A stretch of DNA of 64,000 nucleotides. It comes from Ascarosepion bandense. Taxonomy: Eukaryota > Mollusca > Cephalopoda > Sepiida > Sepiidae. Under the pieces are notes generated by a model, which worked only from the letters and a program-made list of their open reading frames with translations, was not told where the DNA came from and did not search any database. Positions 1 to 11,216 of this stretch are shown one piece after another; the first letter of the stretch is position 1; the number at the start of each line of letters is the position of its first letter. Made by a program: the position numbers and the translations under genes. The stretch lies in contig JBBBDQ010001123.1 in NCBI GenBank assembly GCA_037127315.1, forward strand, positions 555,001-619,000. The letters run 5' to 3'.

Positions 1-72
1 ATGTTCACTCCAAGCAAAACAGTAAGATGACTGACATAAAAAAGGGTTACTTGGTGTGGAAGGATTAAAAAA

Positions 73-891
73 TCTATATATATAAAAGGCAAGATATTTG
101 TCTGACTGTATGTCCTTTATACAAATCCACAATTTTTATCCGATTCTCACCAAACTTCACACAAATATTCCTTAGGCTTCCGGTCAAGTCATAGGCTACT
201 TATCAATTTCCGATTTCTCCCCCCGCCCCGATATCGGAAATTGATACCCCAAAATCCGATCAGGTCCGATCAAGATCAGGATTTCAGCCCTTTTCTCGTG
301 GTTCTTGCTGCAGAGTTTGTTCTAACGTAGTAAAATTATAGTTTTTAGTCTCAAACATTAGATCTTTTCAGATGACTCATTTTCCCCCGATATCGGAAAT
401 CTATCGAATCTGGTCAAAAACCGATATTCAGCCATTAATATGGCTCATTTCTGCAATTTTACTCCCGATGGGTATAAGTTTTCATGGGCTTAGGTTAGTT
501 ATCTGTGGATGACTTATTTGACTCCGATATTGGTAATCGATACCCCTATATCCTATCGGGTCTGATCAAAATCAGGTTTTTAGCCCTTTTATTTTGGTTT
601 TTGCTTCGGGTTTTGCTCTAAGTAGGTATAATTGTAGTTCATAGTCTCAGCCATGATACCATTGATTCAGAGGACTTATTTAGCCTTTAAAATTCAGTTT
701 GCATCGATACCAGAAATCAAAATTTGACTTACATCCATTCATTTTTCTTTCCGTCTACGGTTTCGCTTTAACTAGAAACAACTATTGCTTTTTAGTCTTT
801 CGTTCCAACGTCCAAAGAGTCTGAGCTCCAAGACCATGAATTAGTTTTAAAGTTTTTATTACACCCAAGCAACGCCGGGCTATACTGCTAG
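73..891 (+). mobile_element. Non-autonomous Helitron, full length
   Basis: The left end begins TC (TCTATATATATAAAAGGCAA) directly after an A. The right end is CTAG directly before a T, preceded by the short GC-rich block CGCCGGGCT. TC at the 5' end, CTRR at the 3' end and insertion between A and T without target duplication are the hallmarks of Helitrons. The interior has repeated CCCGATATCGG-type blocks and no open reading frame for a Rep/helicase, so the copy is non-autonomous. The same 3' block ends the elements at 23020-23423 and 37216-37809, which supports the boundary independently. From about 577 onward the sequence closely matches the copy at 23020-23423. Confidence 0.75.
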
Positions 892-904
892 TATTTACTA
901 AGAA

Positions 905-1110
905 GTAAAGGGAGAAAGGAAGAGAAATCAGGATGATAACGATTTAAATCTTACTCGATTTTTTTTTTTAAGAGTAAAGTTGATTGATAAGCATAGAACA
1001 GGAAGAGTTTTACAAGCGAGAAATGCAAAAAGAAATTATCTAAATTACACTTACATCTAATCAACTTAACTATCAATTGATGAGATCTTGTCTACAGTCT
1101 AGTACTGGCC
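905..1110 (-). mobile_element. LINE-C 3' fragment (diverged)
   Basis: Read on the minus strand this matches the 3' coding end and start of the 3' UTR of LINE-C: GCATTTCTCGCTTGTAAAAC followed by a CTTCCTGTTCTATGC-like stretch, as at 7930-8040 and 5995-6180. Many substitutions and small indels leave no usable frame. A + strand piece of the same LINE lies about 350 bp to the right (1459-1545), so the two halves face opposite ways. Confidence 0.5.
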
Positions 1111-1458
1111 TTACTTTCATAAAATTTAGACGTCATAGCAAAGGGAACATCCGAACAATTGAACTATCACCATGAAAACGTTTATAGAAAAGACACAGGG
1201 AGGCGGTCAAAAAGGGACTGATGCCGAGACGTCAGATCAGGATCAATAATATTACTGAATATTGAATTAATTGCTGCGTCTACTGCTAGGAAATTTGGTT
1301 CACTATATCGTTCCAGAAAGTTTTTCTTGTCAGAATCCATCATGCACATTTATAAATATTAGTCCCCGCATTGAATATTGCTGCTATAACTGACGTGTTG
1401 TTCCTGCTGTATATCTTTAGCCTTGAAAAAATCCAAAGAACGTTCTGTAATGTATAGG

Positions 1459-1545
1459 TCATGACCTGGCATCTCGACTTCGGTCAATTTCTCACCAATG
1501 TGATATGGCTTCCGTCTGTCTTTTCCACAAATATTCTTTATATCA
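1459..1545 (+). pseudogene. LINE-C reverse transcriptase fragment
   Basis: In the + frame this reads DLASRLRSISHQCDMASVCL followed by FHKYS. This matches the DLAARIQSLSHRR..ASLCLFYKYFHG block found in the better copies at 53400-53490 and 21955-22030. That block lies downstream of the reverse transcriptase core in non-LTR elements of the CR1/L2/Jockey group. It is a short broken remnant and no protein is expected. Confidence 0.5.
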
Positions 1546-2017
1546 ATTGTTGTGGTAAGCAGTTCTTTGTGCATCGACTGCATGAATTTAAGTGTGCTAC
1601 CATATTGATAACTAAATCTCGCCGTTTTAGGTCGACGCAACAGTCAGTTCTATTCTAATAGTTTTTCTCGCATTTCTCATATGCGGAAGTCACTTCCGAT
1701 ATCTTGTTTCACTGACACCTCCAAAAGTTTAAACACAACGTCAGTCGCCATCTTCTGTCTTCCTAAAACCTGTTATTTTATTTTCGCTTTCAAACGATTG
1801 AGAGCTACGATTTAATACTGCCGTGATAAACTGAGGAAAAAGGGTGCATAAACTACTTAAATTTATGTGAATTGTGGCAGAATAAGTATGAATATCTATA
1901 TAGTCAGTATCACACTGACATTTAAAATGATGAATTATAAAATTTTGACCTCATGTTTTTCACCGACCTGAAGCAGAGCATCTACATCAAATCAATAGCT
2001 GCACTTACTGCAAAGAT

Positions 2018-2320
2018 TTGCGTTGTGGTGCAGTGGATAGCGACTCGGAACAACAACTCGGTGAGTCGAGTTCGAATTCCAGTTGAATTCCTTGTATTCA
2101 TTTACACACAAATACTCTTGGGAAAGGTATTAATCCGTCTCTTTCCTCCAGTTATGTGTTAAATAATAGGACAGATTGGGTTCTATAGCCTTGGCTGGCA
2201 ACCAGTCTACCGCAGAAAGCAACCTACTGCAGGATAATCTTCTGCCCAGTCAGTGATTGACTCATTCGAGACATGATCGCCAAAGCGTGGATCACATATG
2301 TCACTTAACTGACTGACTGA
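2018..2320 (+). mobile_element. SINE-A copy
   Basis: A tRNA-like head carries an A box (GTGGTGCAGTGGAT) and a B box (GAGTTCGAATTCC) about 40 bp apart, the internal RNA polymerase III promoter layout. The body is the shared ACAGATTGGGTTCTATAGCC, GGCAACCAGTCTACCGCAGA and CAGGATAATCTTCTGCCCAG series, and the 3' end is CACTTAACTGACTGACTGA. The head has AGCGACTCGGAACAACAACT where most copies have ATCGACTCGGAACGACAAAT. No clear target duplication is seen. Confidence 0.85.
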
Positions 2321-2429
2321 ATATAATAGTTGAAAACATAATTAAGGCTTATACTGAGCATAAAGTGGGTGATCAGTTTTATATTGTTATGAAGTAATAA
2401 ACTGATCCCCCACTAATTAATATGTAATA

Positions 2430-2614
2430 ATACATTTCTCCCTCTCTAGCCATGAGTCAAATAATAGACCAGATTGGGTTCTATAGCCTTGACTGGCAAC
2501 CAGTCTACCGCAGAAAGTAACCTCCTGCTGGATAATCTTCTGACCAGTTAATCATGACTCATTCGAGACAGGATCGCCCAAGCGTGGATTATGTATGGCA
2601 TTTAACTGACTGAA
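2430..2614 (+). mobile_element. SINE-A copy, 5'-truncated
   Basis: Only the body and 3' end of SINE-A are present (CAGATTGGGTTCTATAGCC through TTTAACTGACTGAA). The tRNA-like head is missing. It lies about 110 bp downstream of the full copy at 2018-2320 in the same orientation, so a local duplication with loss of the head is possible. Confidence 0.75.
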
Positions 2615-2792
2615 TTAAAGTGACCACCATGAAAAGATAGAGCATTAACAGAAACAAAGAGGATCAAATATTGAGTTATCCATCTCTGCCGAGTTTCGCA
2701 GAGATTAAACCAATCGCTAGATGGATTAAGAGTAAAATTTACGAGTAGATGTAATTTATGCGAAACTTAGAATAGGGACAGAAGTGAATATA

Positions 2793-2933
2793 TTTTTTTT
2801 AATTGTATCACCCCGAGCAAGGCGGTAACGCCACTGATGTGCAGGGGGCTACGTAATAGTGAAAAGATTAGAAAAGAGAAAGCGGGAAACCACATCCTAA
2901 ACAGGGAACAAGGGATGAGCCTCTTACAATTTT
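2793..2933 (-). mobile_element. LINE-D 3' end
   Basis: A T run followed by ATCACCCCGAGCAAGGCGGT is the reverse complement of the LINE-D tail. Reading continues into the shared block ACATCCTAAACAGGGAACAA. The poly-A side lies left, so the copy is on the minus strand. The tail resembles that of LINE-C (TTGCTTGGGGCGA..ATGATTA), suggesting a related LINE or a SINE that borrowed a LINE 3' end. Confidence 0.7.
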
Positions 2934-3115
2934 GTTATATAGTTTGTTTGTTTTTTGTTTTTTGTTGTTTTTTTCATTTTTATGAGCATTTTTAGATTCC
3001 ATAAACCAATATCAAAGAATTTTTGTTTGTTGATAACTTTATTTCTCAAACTGCATTGAATTTGTTTTGTGGTACTTGAGTGTCTTCACACATTGGTGAT
3101 TGTCTTGTATTTGTT

Positions 3116-3217
3116 TTTGTTTTTTTTTTCGTTTTTTTTTTTTCGTTTTTTTTTTTTTTCGTTTTTTTTTTTTCGTTTTTTTTTTTTTTCGTTTTTTTTT
3201 TTTTTTCGTTTTTTTTA
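3116..3217. repeat. Interrupted poly-T tract with CG interruptions
   Basis: Runs of 9-14 T are separated by single CG dinucleotides (TTTTCGTTTT) for about 100 bp. The phenylalanine-rich open frame across it (FFFRFFFFVFF) is a by-product of the simple repeat, not a gene. Confidence 0.9.
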
Positions 3218-3847
3218 AATTAAGCCGTCTTCACGCGTCTGCTTATGGTTTGTCGTTTTCTGTTTTGTTTCATCAGATTCATTGTTTGTTGATAAATTGC
3301 AATTTCAGTTATCAGTTAATGGAATGTTTTTTTGTTGTCATTTACTGGTATTCAACCAATCCAAGGCCACTCAAGATAGAATATTACTGAAGGCAGATGT
3401 GTGAGCAGTAAGAGTAAAGTGTGTCGTTTATGAGGATATGTTTGAAAGATAATGGCTAACCCTAGATTTGAAGATGTTCAGATTGTAGAGGTCAGAAAAT
3501 CCTCCTCATAAAAACCAGTTCGTGTTTCGATCGATTGAGAAAAAAAAATCATTGAATATAAAAGTACAGACAACTAAGCTATCAAAGTTTGTTTTTGATT
3601 GGTATTTTGTTTTGGAAATTAACGAAAAAAACGCGACGTTCTCCATTTTTATCCTAGAAAATGTACTCTTCAATAAAACCACACATTAGTAATTTTACTT
3701 GAAACCTATTTTTAACCTACTTTTTCCTTTTTTTTTTTTTTTTTTTTTAATTTTAATTTTTAACGGAAATAATTTTTAAAATGTGTGGGGTACTTTCCTT
3801 TTCTTTTTCTTCACAACAAAAAATATTAAGGTGTTAGGTTTTTCATA

Positions 3848-5108
3848 CAAGGTAACCAAAAAAGTTCTGTTTTAAAGGAAAAAAGAAAACGCTTCACAGT
3901 ATGTGTAACTTACATTTAGTCTTCGAAGTAATCGCCATCGCATCCAGCAACTTCTGCCAACGTGTCTCCAGCTGTTCAATGCCCTTGCGGTAGAACTCGG
4001 GGGTTTTGACGCAAAGAAGTCCGTGAGGGCTTAGCGCCAGTCTGCTTCATTGGTGAAGGATTTTCCATGAAGATGATTACCCAGAAAATCGAAGAGGTGG
4101 TAATCGGATAATCGGATGGAGCAATGTCAGGTGAATAAGGTGGATGGCACAAAGTCTCCCACCCAAGTTGCTGTATGCTATCCCTGACCACTCGCGCAGC
4201 GTTGTCATGGAGGAAAAGCAAATCTTCTGGCGCAATGCCTGTTGAACACGCTTCAATTGCTGCGAGTATAGGTACTCCAGTGACCGTTTGGCCCGTTGGG
4301 AGCAGTTGATAATGAACCACTTGACGACCTGTCCACCAGACACAAAGCATAATCTTGCGTGGGTGTATAGGCGGTCTTGTGGTGTGAGGGACAGCATCCT
4401 GAGGAGACAACCAGTGTTTGGAACGCTTAGGAGTTTCATACAGAACCCACTTTTCAGCACTGGTAAGCACTCTATTGAATAAGGATGCGGTACGATGGCG
4501 AGAAAGCAGCGATACGCAGGCTGCAACTCGTTGTCCCTTTGTGGACCTCCAACAGCGTTTGCAGAACCCACTTGATCAGTTTTTCCTTCTTACCTAGGCT
4601 GTGCAGGTGAAGTCTGTTTCATCGGAAACGTTAAACTGTCTTCCAAGTTCACCACACGTTAGACTACTGTCCTCTTCAATGGCCGCCTTCAGGACTTCCG
4701 TCATTCAAGACCTGTGGTCGTCCACTGCGAGGCTCATTATGATGAGACAAATCTCCCGTATTTAAATTTTCAAAACCAACGCCTTGCAGTGCGTTCATCC
4801 ACAGCACTATCCCCAAACGCTTGACATATGCGGCGACTTGATGCAGCTGTTGATAAGCCCACTTTAAAGTCGTAAAGCAAGCAGCCCCGAACGAGAACTC
4901 TAGACACTTTCAAACTTCTCACATCTGTCCGGCTTATAACTGATGGCCGGGCACGGTGCGCGTTTTTTTTTGTTTTTTTTTTTTACTTCTGATATTCCGA
5001 CTTCTGGCTGTCTGAATTTGAAAACAATTGCTACACGCATTTTGTTTATATTTCAACTTTATTCAATGACTAATCAAAAAACGGACATAACTTTTTATAA
5101 TTGCTGCT
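3848..5108 (-). mobile_element. Decayed mariner transposon
   Basis: The left (3') end begins CAAGGTAACCAAAAAAGTTC directly after TA, a mariner-type terminal repeat at a TA target. A degenerate matching end (AAAAACGGACATAACTTTTT) lies near 5080-5105. The size, about 1.26 kb, fits mariner. The right terminal repeat is much less conserved, and a T-rich insertion lies at about 4965-4984 in the 5' leader. Confidence 0.8.
3916..4920 (-). pseudogene. Mariner (Tc1/mariner) transposase pseudogene
   Basis: On the minus strand the order is: an N-terminal helix-turn-helix region (YDFKVGLSTAASSR, then CQAFGDSAVDERTARRWF), a linker with AAIEEDSSLTCGEL, the WVLYETPKRSKHWL block, the second catalytic Asp in LFLHDNA, the third in SPDIAPSDY, and a C-terminal GDYFED followed by stop. 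These are mariner transposase signatures. It is dead: the frame changes between the N-terminal, central and C-terminal parts. The distance from the HDN Asp to the PSDY Asp is 31 residues where the family has about 35, because residues after HDNA are lost. The frame also shifts directly after SDY. Confidence 0.85.
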
Positions 5109-5116
5109 ATTCGGAG

Positions 5117-5330
5117 GTCCACTCTGGCCCGAGGTGCTATCACCTATTAGCGTCCAGCTATGGCCAAATAGTTAAACTCCCCAAACTAGGGTCGATTATG
5201 AAAGCATGAAAATTGATTTTTATAGTAAAAATGACCAGCAATACATTTTTGAAAAAATATTACCAGTAATATGTTTGACTCTAGACAAAAACACTTTACA
5301 AAATTACGTCAATGAAACCTGATCTACAAA
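5117..5330. repeat. Repeat E, partial copy
   Basis: The block CAAATAGTTAAACTCCCCAA followed by an ACTAGGGTCGATTATGAAAG-like stretch and a series of TTTTTGAAAAAATATTACCAG-like units matches 13700-13900 and 59450-59600. No coding potential or terminal structure identifies its class. It abuts the mariner right end. Confidence 0.5.
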
Positions 5331-5994
5331 CTGATTTCTTACCGAGGTTCGTTTGAATATGCATTCTATCTTACAAATCAATAACCCATTGAGGTTGGTA
5401 TACCGTAAAACAAAACAAATCCAACATCTACCTTTCACAAAATACCTGTGTCTTGTCATGCCTGTTCTTCAGAATGGTAGTTTCCATAATCTCTTTCATG
5501 GTTTTGAATTCAGTGTTGTCTTCCGAGACTGGTTGTTCTACGATGGCGAAAGATCCATGTTTGCCCTGTTGGAGCTTATGGCTTTCATGAATTTTCCAAG
5601 GTTATTAGTGTGAAATAAATACAAGAACATAGGTCGGAATTTGAACTTGGTTCGCCGGTTCTGTTTTCAGTGCCACTAACCATTAGGCGACTCACATTTG
5701 CTTCTCGTCTATAAAATGAAAAAAAAAATAACTAAACATACTGCTTATGTGGTAAGCGATACTACCTCCAGGATGCACTAAACAAACAAGTCAAAACTCT
5801 TCTTTTCTGTCATTATTACATATACAGACACAGAACATGCTAAAATTTATATCGAAAAAACAACTGTTTTCGCATATCAATTATTTAAAATGGTTTCAAA
5901 CGAATGAATCTTTTTAGGTCTTAAACCCTTCATCAGACTGGTGCTACAGAATCACTAAGACATTAATGAAATAATAACTACATAAGTAGAGAAT

Positions 5995-6180
5995 GAAAGA
6001 AAAGGAATTAGAAGACAGAAGATAATGATTGGAATTGCAATTAATTTTTTAAAGATCATCTAACCGGAAGAGAGTTCCACAAGCGAGCAATGCAGGAGAT
6101 GAAACCGTTTGCATAGAGCTTATCTAGTTATTTAAACAGTAAAATAAGGTCTGTCAATCTAGTACCGCGCTTATAGTCGT
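5995..6180 (-). mobile_element. LINE-C 3' fragment (diverged)
   Basis: On the minus strand this resembles the C-terminal coding end of LINE-C (TCGCTTGTGGAACTCTCTTC, equivalent to the TSRLWNSL region) and some downstream sequence. It matches 905-1110 over most of its length, including a shared TCTAGTAC block at the right side. Frame is lost. Confidence 0.5.
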
Positions 6181-7428
6181 ATGTAAGCGGAAAAGTTCAT
6201 CAGAACAACAATATTAACAGAATAAATTTAATGATCAATTTTGAATTTTATCATTTTTACATAAATGTTTTTTTTTGGGGGGGGGAGGGGGGGAGCAGGT
6301 TTCTGCGATTAGTTTGTACATTACGCATTGAAAGTCGGGTATGAAAGGATTTCTGTTAAATATTTAATGCGAGCCTACATGGCAAAGCTATGTAAATGCA
6401 TTACTAATTATTTTACTATAAAACGAATTGAAAATGAAAAATAATTCGTACAAGTTTCTAAGCTGAATTTAAATTTTAAACTTTTACTGTATAATATTCG
6501 ATCTATTCAGTTAAAAGTTTTCTCCAAAATATCTATGGCGTAATTTTTTTCTATATTAAAATACGGTCGTTTTTATTTATCCAATTTTAATATAAATGTA
6601 CTTTCGAATGAATTGTCTTAGAATTATTTGTAAGGTAATTTCATATCATGTAAATGCGTGAAAGATTTGGAAGAAAAGATTTTCAGTGGTCAGGAATAAA
6701 TGCGTGTGTCACGAATAGAATAATGCTATATTTAAAATATTGTTAAGGATTTTATTATAGAAAATTATTACTAATTTTATTATAGAAATTCACTTAAATG
6801 ATTTTCACATGCAATGTAAATCATAAAGGAATTGTCGGTGGTCAGGAATAAAAACAAGCTTTACTGCCAAAAAGTTGTATTGTTTAATGATGGAATTCTA
6901 TGCCATTATAATGTTCAGTTTTTCAACATAAATCATCTGAGAACACATTAAGTAGTCAGTAGCATAATAATTATGGAACAGGTATTTCATAACCAGTTTT
7001 TTTTATATTTATTTTTTATTAGCTTTATCTATTATTTTATTTATTCTTTATATTTCCTGACTTACCTGCCATTCTCATCAGCACCTATGTTTTAATGCAT
7101 TTTCCAAAACATTTTGTGACCTTCAAATTGCAGTTGTTCTCGTCGTTCAACGTTCACACTGAAAGTGGGTCTCTCCTGCATCTGGTGTAATGAGGGCCAT
7201 TTTGCCTGCTTGCGTTAACCGCAGCTTCGAAAAAGAATCTACTTTTGGCGCCTCTCTCGATTAGGAGAGACACGAAGAGAAAAATGCGAGGGTCCGGGAG
7301 TAACTCAGAACACCTGACTCTGAAAAGCCTTTTCTATATTTATAAGGCGAGATGTCGGAGTTTCTCATTCAGCTTCACATCTGCTAGTGTAACTCACTGG
7401 TGAGAGCACAGGGTTCTAGACTAACTTT

Positions 7429-7580
7429 TTTTTAATCATATCACCCCGAGCAAGGTGGTAACGCCACTGATGTGCAGGGGGCTACGTAAAAGTGAAAAGG
7501 TTGGAAAAGAGAAAGCCGGAGACCACATCCTAAACAGGGAACAAGGGATGAGCCTCTACACCTGTTCAATAGACGTGGTG
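7429..7580 (-). mobile_element. LINE-D 3' end
   Basis: A T run, then ATCACCCCGAGCAAGGTGGT and GTGCAGGGGGCTACGTAAAA through GGGATGAGCCTCTACACCTG, the reverse complement of the LINE-D tail. It includes the CCTGTTCAATAGACGTGG stretch, so it extends slightly further than the copy at 2793-2933. Confidence 0.7.
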
Positions 7581-7794
7581 TTTAGTTCCCTGGCCGGAAA
7601 CAACAAAATCTATGAATTCAAACTACGAAATTCTCTGTCAATTTTCAATCAGAAAAAATACATAAAACCTGCAATACTGTTGCATTTAGATAAAAATACA
7701 AATTTATTGTTCTTATATGCATTGCGATACATTTTTTTTAATAAATTACATGCCCTCATTTGTTGTGAACCTGACTTGTCTAGTATTTCTTTGT

Positions 7795-8105
7795 CTCGTT
7801 ATTTTTTATCATTTCACCCCACGTAAGGCAGTAAAATCACTAAGACACAAAGTGTTACAGGAGAATAAAAGAAACAATATCAAGGAGCGAGAACGATAGA
7901 AGAGGAATCGAGCAAACAAGAATTGATCTTGGATTTCAATTTTTGAAGATCAAAGTTAATTGGAAAGCAAGGAACCGGAAGAGTTAAACAAGCGAGAAGT
8001 GCGATGGAAGAAACTGTTGGCATAGAACATACGGTTGCATCTAGCAAATTCAACTGTAAGGATGAGACTTTGGATTGTTGGTTGTTGCCAATCATGTACT
8101 TCAAT
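7795..8105 (-). pseudogene. LINE-C C-terminal fragment with 3' UTR
   Basis: On the minus strand the frames give FARCNRMFYANSFFHRTSRL and then, after a frameshift, FPINFDLQKLKSKINSCLL. These are the diverged RKFYS..FF.TSRLWNSLP and YNLQEFKCKVNSHLL motifs of non-LTR retrotransposon C-termini. The 3' UTR and T-rich tail (ATCATTTCACCCCACGTAAG) lie to the left. The strand flips about 45 bp to the right, where a + strand piece of the same protein begins. Confidence 0.65.
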
Positions 8106-8149
8106 TAGATTCATATATGAACAGGCACCCCTGCTGTTCATCTCAGTGT

Positions 8150-8285
8150 TCTTGACCGGCTCCAAATTAGAATCTGTAGTGTGATAGGTCCCGACTTAGC
8201 AGCTCGACTCCAGCCACTTTCTCACCGGCGGGATGTGGCTTCCGTCTGTCTATTCTACAAATATTTTCATGACTTAAGTCACTGG
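8150..8285 (+). pseudogene. LINE-C reverse transcriptase fragment
   Basis: The + frame reads LQIRICSVIGPDLAARLQPL followed by SHRRDVASVCLFYKYFHD. It is the segment that should lie just upstream of the C-terminal piece at 7795-8105, but in the opposite orientation. The same head-to-head arrangement occurs at 905-1545. Confidence 0.7.
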
Positions 8286-8855
8286 TGCCGCCGCCACTAG
8301 AATATAACATGAACACTTACAACCTCCTCTACTCGGTGTATAAGGCCCTCGTTGAAAAGAAACAGAATCTATTTTGATTCTCTTAGCTTTGCCGAATAAT
8401 TCCGAACTCTTTTGTTCGTGCACTTATTCCCAAAACCCGGGTACAAAATCTGTTTAAAAGCTTTGCTATAAATTCTAAAAAGGTAATTAAATTTTGTCAG
8501 GGAAAAACTGCTTGAATGAGCTTTTGAAAGAATTTCACGTCTATTTTGAACGTTTCATTTGAAATCTTCAAAATGTTTAGAAAATAACTTTAATAATGTT
8601 GATGTTTTGAGTTTCATTATTTTTTCCAAAGAGTATTGTCGCTCGATGAGAAAACAATTAATTTCATATTTTTAGAACATTCCGTATTTTGAAGATGTTT
8701 AATTAAATTCCAATTAAATCATATTACCTAACAGATTGTGTGCCATTTTTAAGACTATCCACACATGAAAATATAGAAGTATTTCTGTAGAATGCACATA
8801 TGCAAGTGTACATATTCATATTTCTTAAAATTTCACATCCGTACACAGCGTAAGG

Positions 8856-9136
8856 ATGTGCGTTGTGGTGCAGTGGATATCGAGTCGGAACGACAAATCG
8901 GGGAGTTGAATTCGAATTCCAGTTGTATTCCTTGCATTCAATTGCGCACAAATACCCTTAATCCGTATCTTCCCTCCAGTTATGAGTTAAATAAATAATA
9001 GAACAGATTGGGTTTTATAGCGTCGGTCGGCAACCAGTCTACCGCAGAAAGCAATGGCAACCTACTGCGGGATAATCTTCTGCCCAGTCAGTCATGTCTC
9101 TTTCGAGACATGATCACGTATAGCACTTAACTGACT
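8856..9136 (+). mobile_element. SINE-A copy
   Basis: Complete from the tRNA-like head (ATGTGCGTTGTGGTGCAGTG) to TAGCACTTAACTGACT. A short internal loss removes the TTGGGAAAGGTA stretch found in other copies, and AAGCGTGT is missing near the 3' end. The chance open frames across it are not genes. Confidence 0.85.
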
Positions 9137-9227
9137 AACGCAATGTAAAATGTAAGCGATCATTTTTTTTTTTTTCGACTTCCTTTTCTTTAATTTTGTT
9201 ATGTAAAAAACCGGGTCAAAAAGAAAT

Positions 9228-9267
9228 AACGTAGTGGCCGACCTGAAGGGTACTACTACCACCTTTT

Positions 9268-9299
<32 letters not shown>

Positions 9300-9997
9300 C
9301 AGCGCAATCTACTTGGTTATTGCATAACGTTTCCGATTATCAAAAAAAAATTGGAAAAATTTTGATATTTAAAAAATTGGGGGGGTCTCACTTTCCATTT
9401 TGGAACCACTCGCGTTGGGGTTGCTTTGTTTTGGTTTTCTTGGGTCGAGTTGTTGCTCTTGTTGTTGTCTTTTTCAAGTTTTCTTTCTTACGATGGCATC
9501 TTCCTCGGGAACTCCAAGAATGGCTTTATCTAAAAATTTTGCAAAGGATTCACTTGTTGAATATGCGAAAGCAAAAAAGTTAATTGCACAGGATCGATTT
9601 ACTATAAGGTTGTATGAAAAACTGAGCCCCACCCTTTAAATGTTGAAATTCTTACACAATTTTTTGTCAATCGCTAAGTTGAGGGTTTAATCGGAAAAGA
9701 TTGCACTGTAAAAAGAAAATTGATAATCAACCAATTTACAGGTGGTGGTAATGTCGTACCAGCGAGTGGTTCCAAAATGGAAGGATCGATTTACTATAAC
9801 GTTATATGAAAAACTGAGCCCCCACCCCTAAAACTGTTAAAATATTGAAATTTTTCCAATTTTCTTTTGTCAATCGGAAAGTTTAGGATGTAATCGATGA
9901 GACTGCACTGAAAAGAGTAAAAAAAAATTTTTTTTTAAATAACAAATTTAAAATTTAAAGGTGGTGGTAGTCTCCTTCAGGTCCGCCGACGTAGTGT
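9228..9997. mobile_element. TIR element with nested internal inverted repeat
   Basis: The ends are inverted copies of roughly 40 bp: ACCTGAAGGGTACTACTACC at the left and GGTGGTGGTAGTCTCCTTCA at the right. Inside, TCCATTTTGGAACCACTCGC (about 9391) is mirrored by GCGAGTGGTTCCAAAATGGA (about 9761). There is also a direct duplication of about 190 bp: GGATCGATTTACTATAA appears at 9592 and 9783. No transposase is visible, so it is a non-autonomous DNA element of unknown superfamily, with a long poly-T tract just inside the left end. Confidence 0.6.
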
Positions 9998-11157
9998 TGA
10001 TTATCAAAGGCCAAAGGCTGAATACAGTTTATTAGCAAGCCAAGAAATTACAAAGTTTTTTTGTTTTTTTGTTTTTTTAGGGGGGATTTCTTTAAATACG
10101 AATTTTCTATTTTTTATAACGTTTGTCCAACACTATTAATATTAATAGTGGTGGAGACATTGGATGGGATGAATTCTTTATACTTTGGATTGCAATTATT
10201 GCTCCAGTTTTCATCTCCACGGTTTCAAAGAGCCGGTGACCACCTTCACAGTTTCGGAGACAGTTGTTTTACTCCAAGATCGGCTAAAATTCTCGGCTCA
10301 AGAATATTGTCTACCCTACTAATTCCCCAATTAGTTGATGGAAGTGCATTTATACATCTGTAAACGCAACAGAAACAGCTGGAATTTGATTGTAACTCAT
10401 TGATTCGATTTTCCACATCGCTAACTGTTACACCACCCTCACATCCGCGTCTCTGGACCTAAAATGCTATGCGAGCAGTTGTTGTTAATTCAGATAAAAA
10501 AAAGTAAATAACAAATCAAGGTTGAAGGTCACCGAAGAGATAGAAAAGTAAAAAAATATATACTAAAGTTAATTTTCGGATTAACTGAATCGATGAATAG
10601 CGTAATCCTATCAACCCGCATTCATACGCTCGACGACAAGGCAACCTAAACAATTAGTTTTTATCAGACTGTATTAGTCATTATAGCTGTCTGTCTAGCT
10701 ATGGGCTAATATTTAACAAGATTGTTTCCGTTGTTGCTATGAGGTTGATCTTCATCTTGTGCTCTACAGTTGTCGCCTTCTACTGATTTTGTTACATTAT
10801 ATCAAAGTTTATTTTTCAACTAAGCACTAAAAACACCCCCCCTAAGCTTCATAAATGTTTATAAGGCGGGCGTTACAGGGTGGTAATTAAGAAACGTATC
10901 TTGCTCATTATTCTCTGGTGGGATAAGTTTGTTTCTCGCCAAGTGTTTTCATGTCTCGTTGAGGAATTTGATGACAAAAGTTTAGTTGAATTTTACAATC
11001 AACTTCTCCTGACGAGTGGGCGTCATCAGAGTAGACAAATCCATTTATGTTCCATCTCTTGATATTAAACATTATAATAGATATTTTTTTTTTAAATTCT
11101 AAAAAAAAAAAAGTTTCCTTCCAGAAATGCCCTGGTTGATATGTATGTGTGTGAGAC

Positions 11158-11216
11158 AGACACACACACACACACACACACACACAATCTTTACTATATA
11201 TATATATATATATATA
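11158..11216. repeat. (CA)n and (TA)n microsatellites
   Basis: About 14 CA units are followed, after a short spacer, by about 11 TA units. The (TA)n run directly abuts the truncated left edge of the LINE-C copy at 11217. Confidence 0.95.

Noticed and set aside
2019..2100. A tRNA gene at the A and B boxes
   Set aside because: The cloverleaf is not complete and the sequence continues into a SINE body found in many copies.
3100..3390. Phenylalanine-rich frame
   Set aside because: Product of a poly-T tract; no signal peptide or membrane protein should be inferred.
8724..8998. Open frames over SINE-A heads, here and at 46701, 54349 and 56005
   Set aside because: Each is the chance reading of the conserved SINE sequence (for example SRVRIPVEF); it repeats at every copy.
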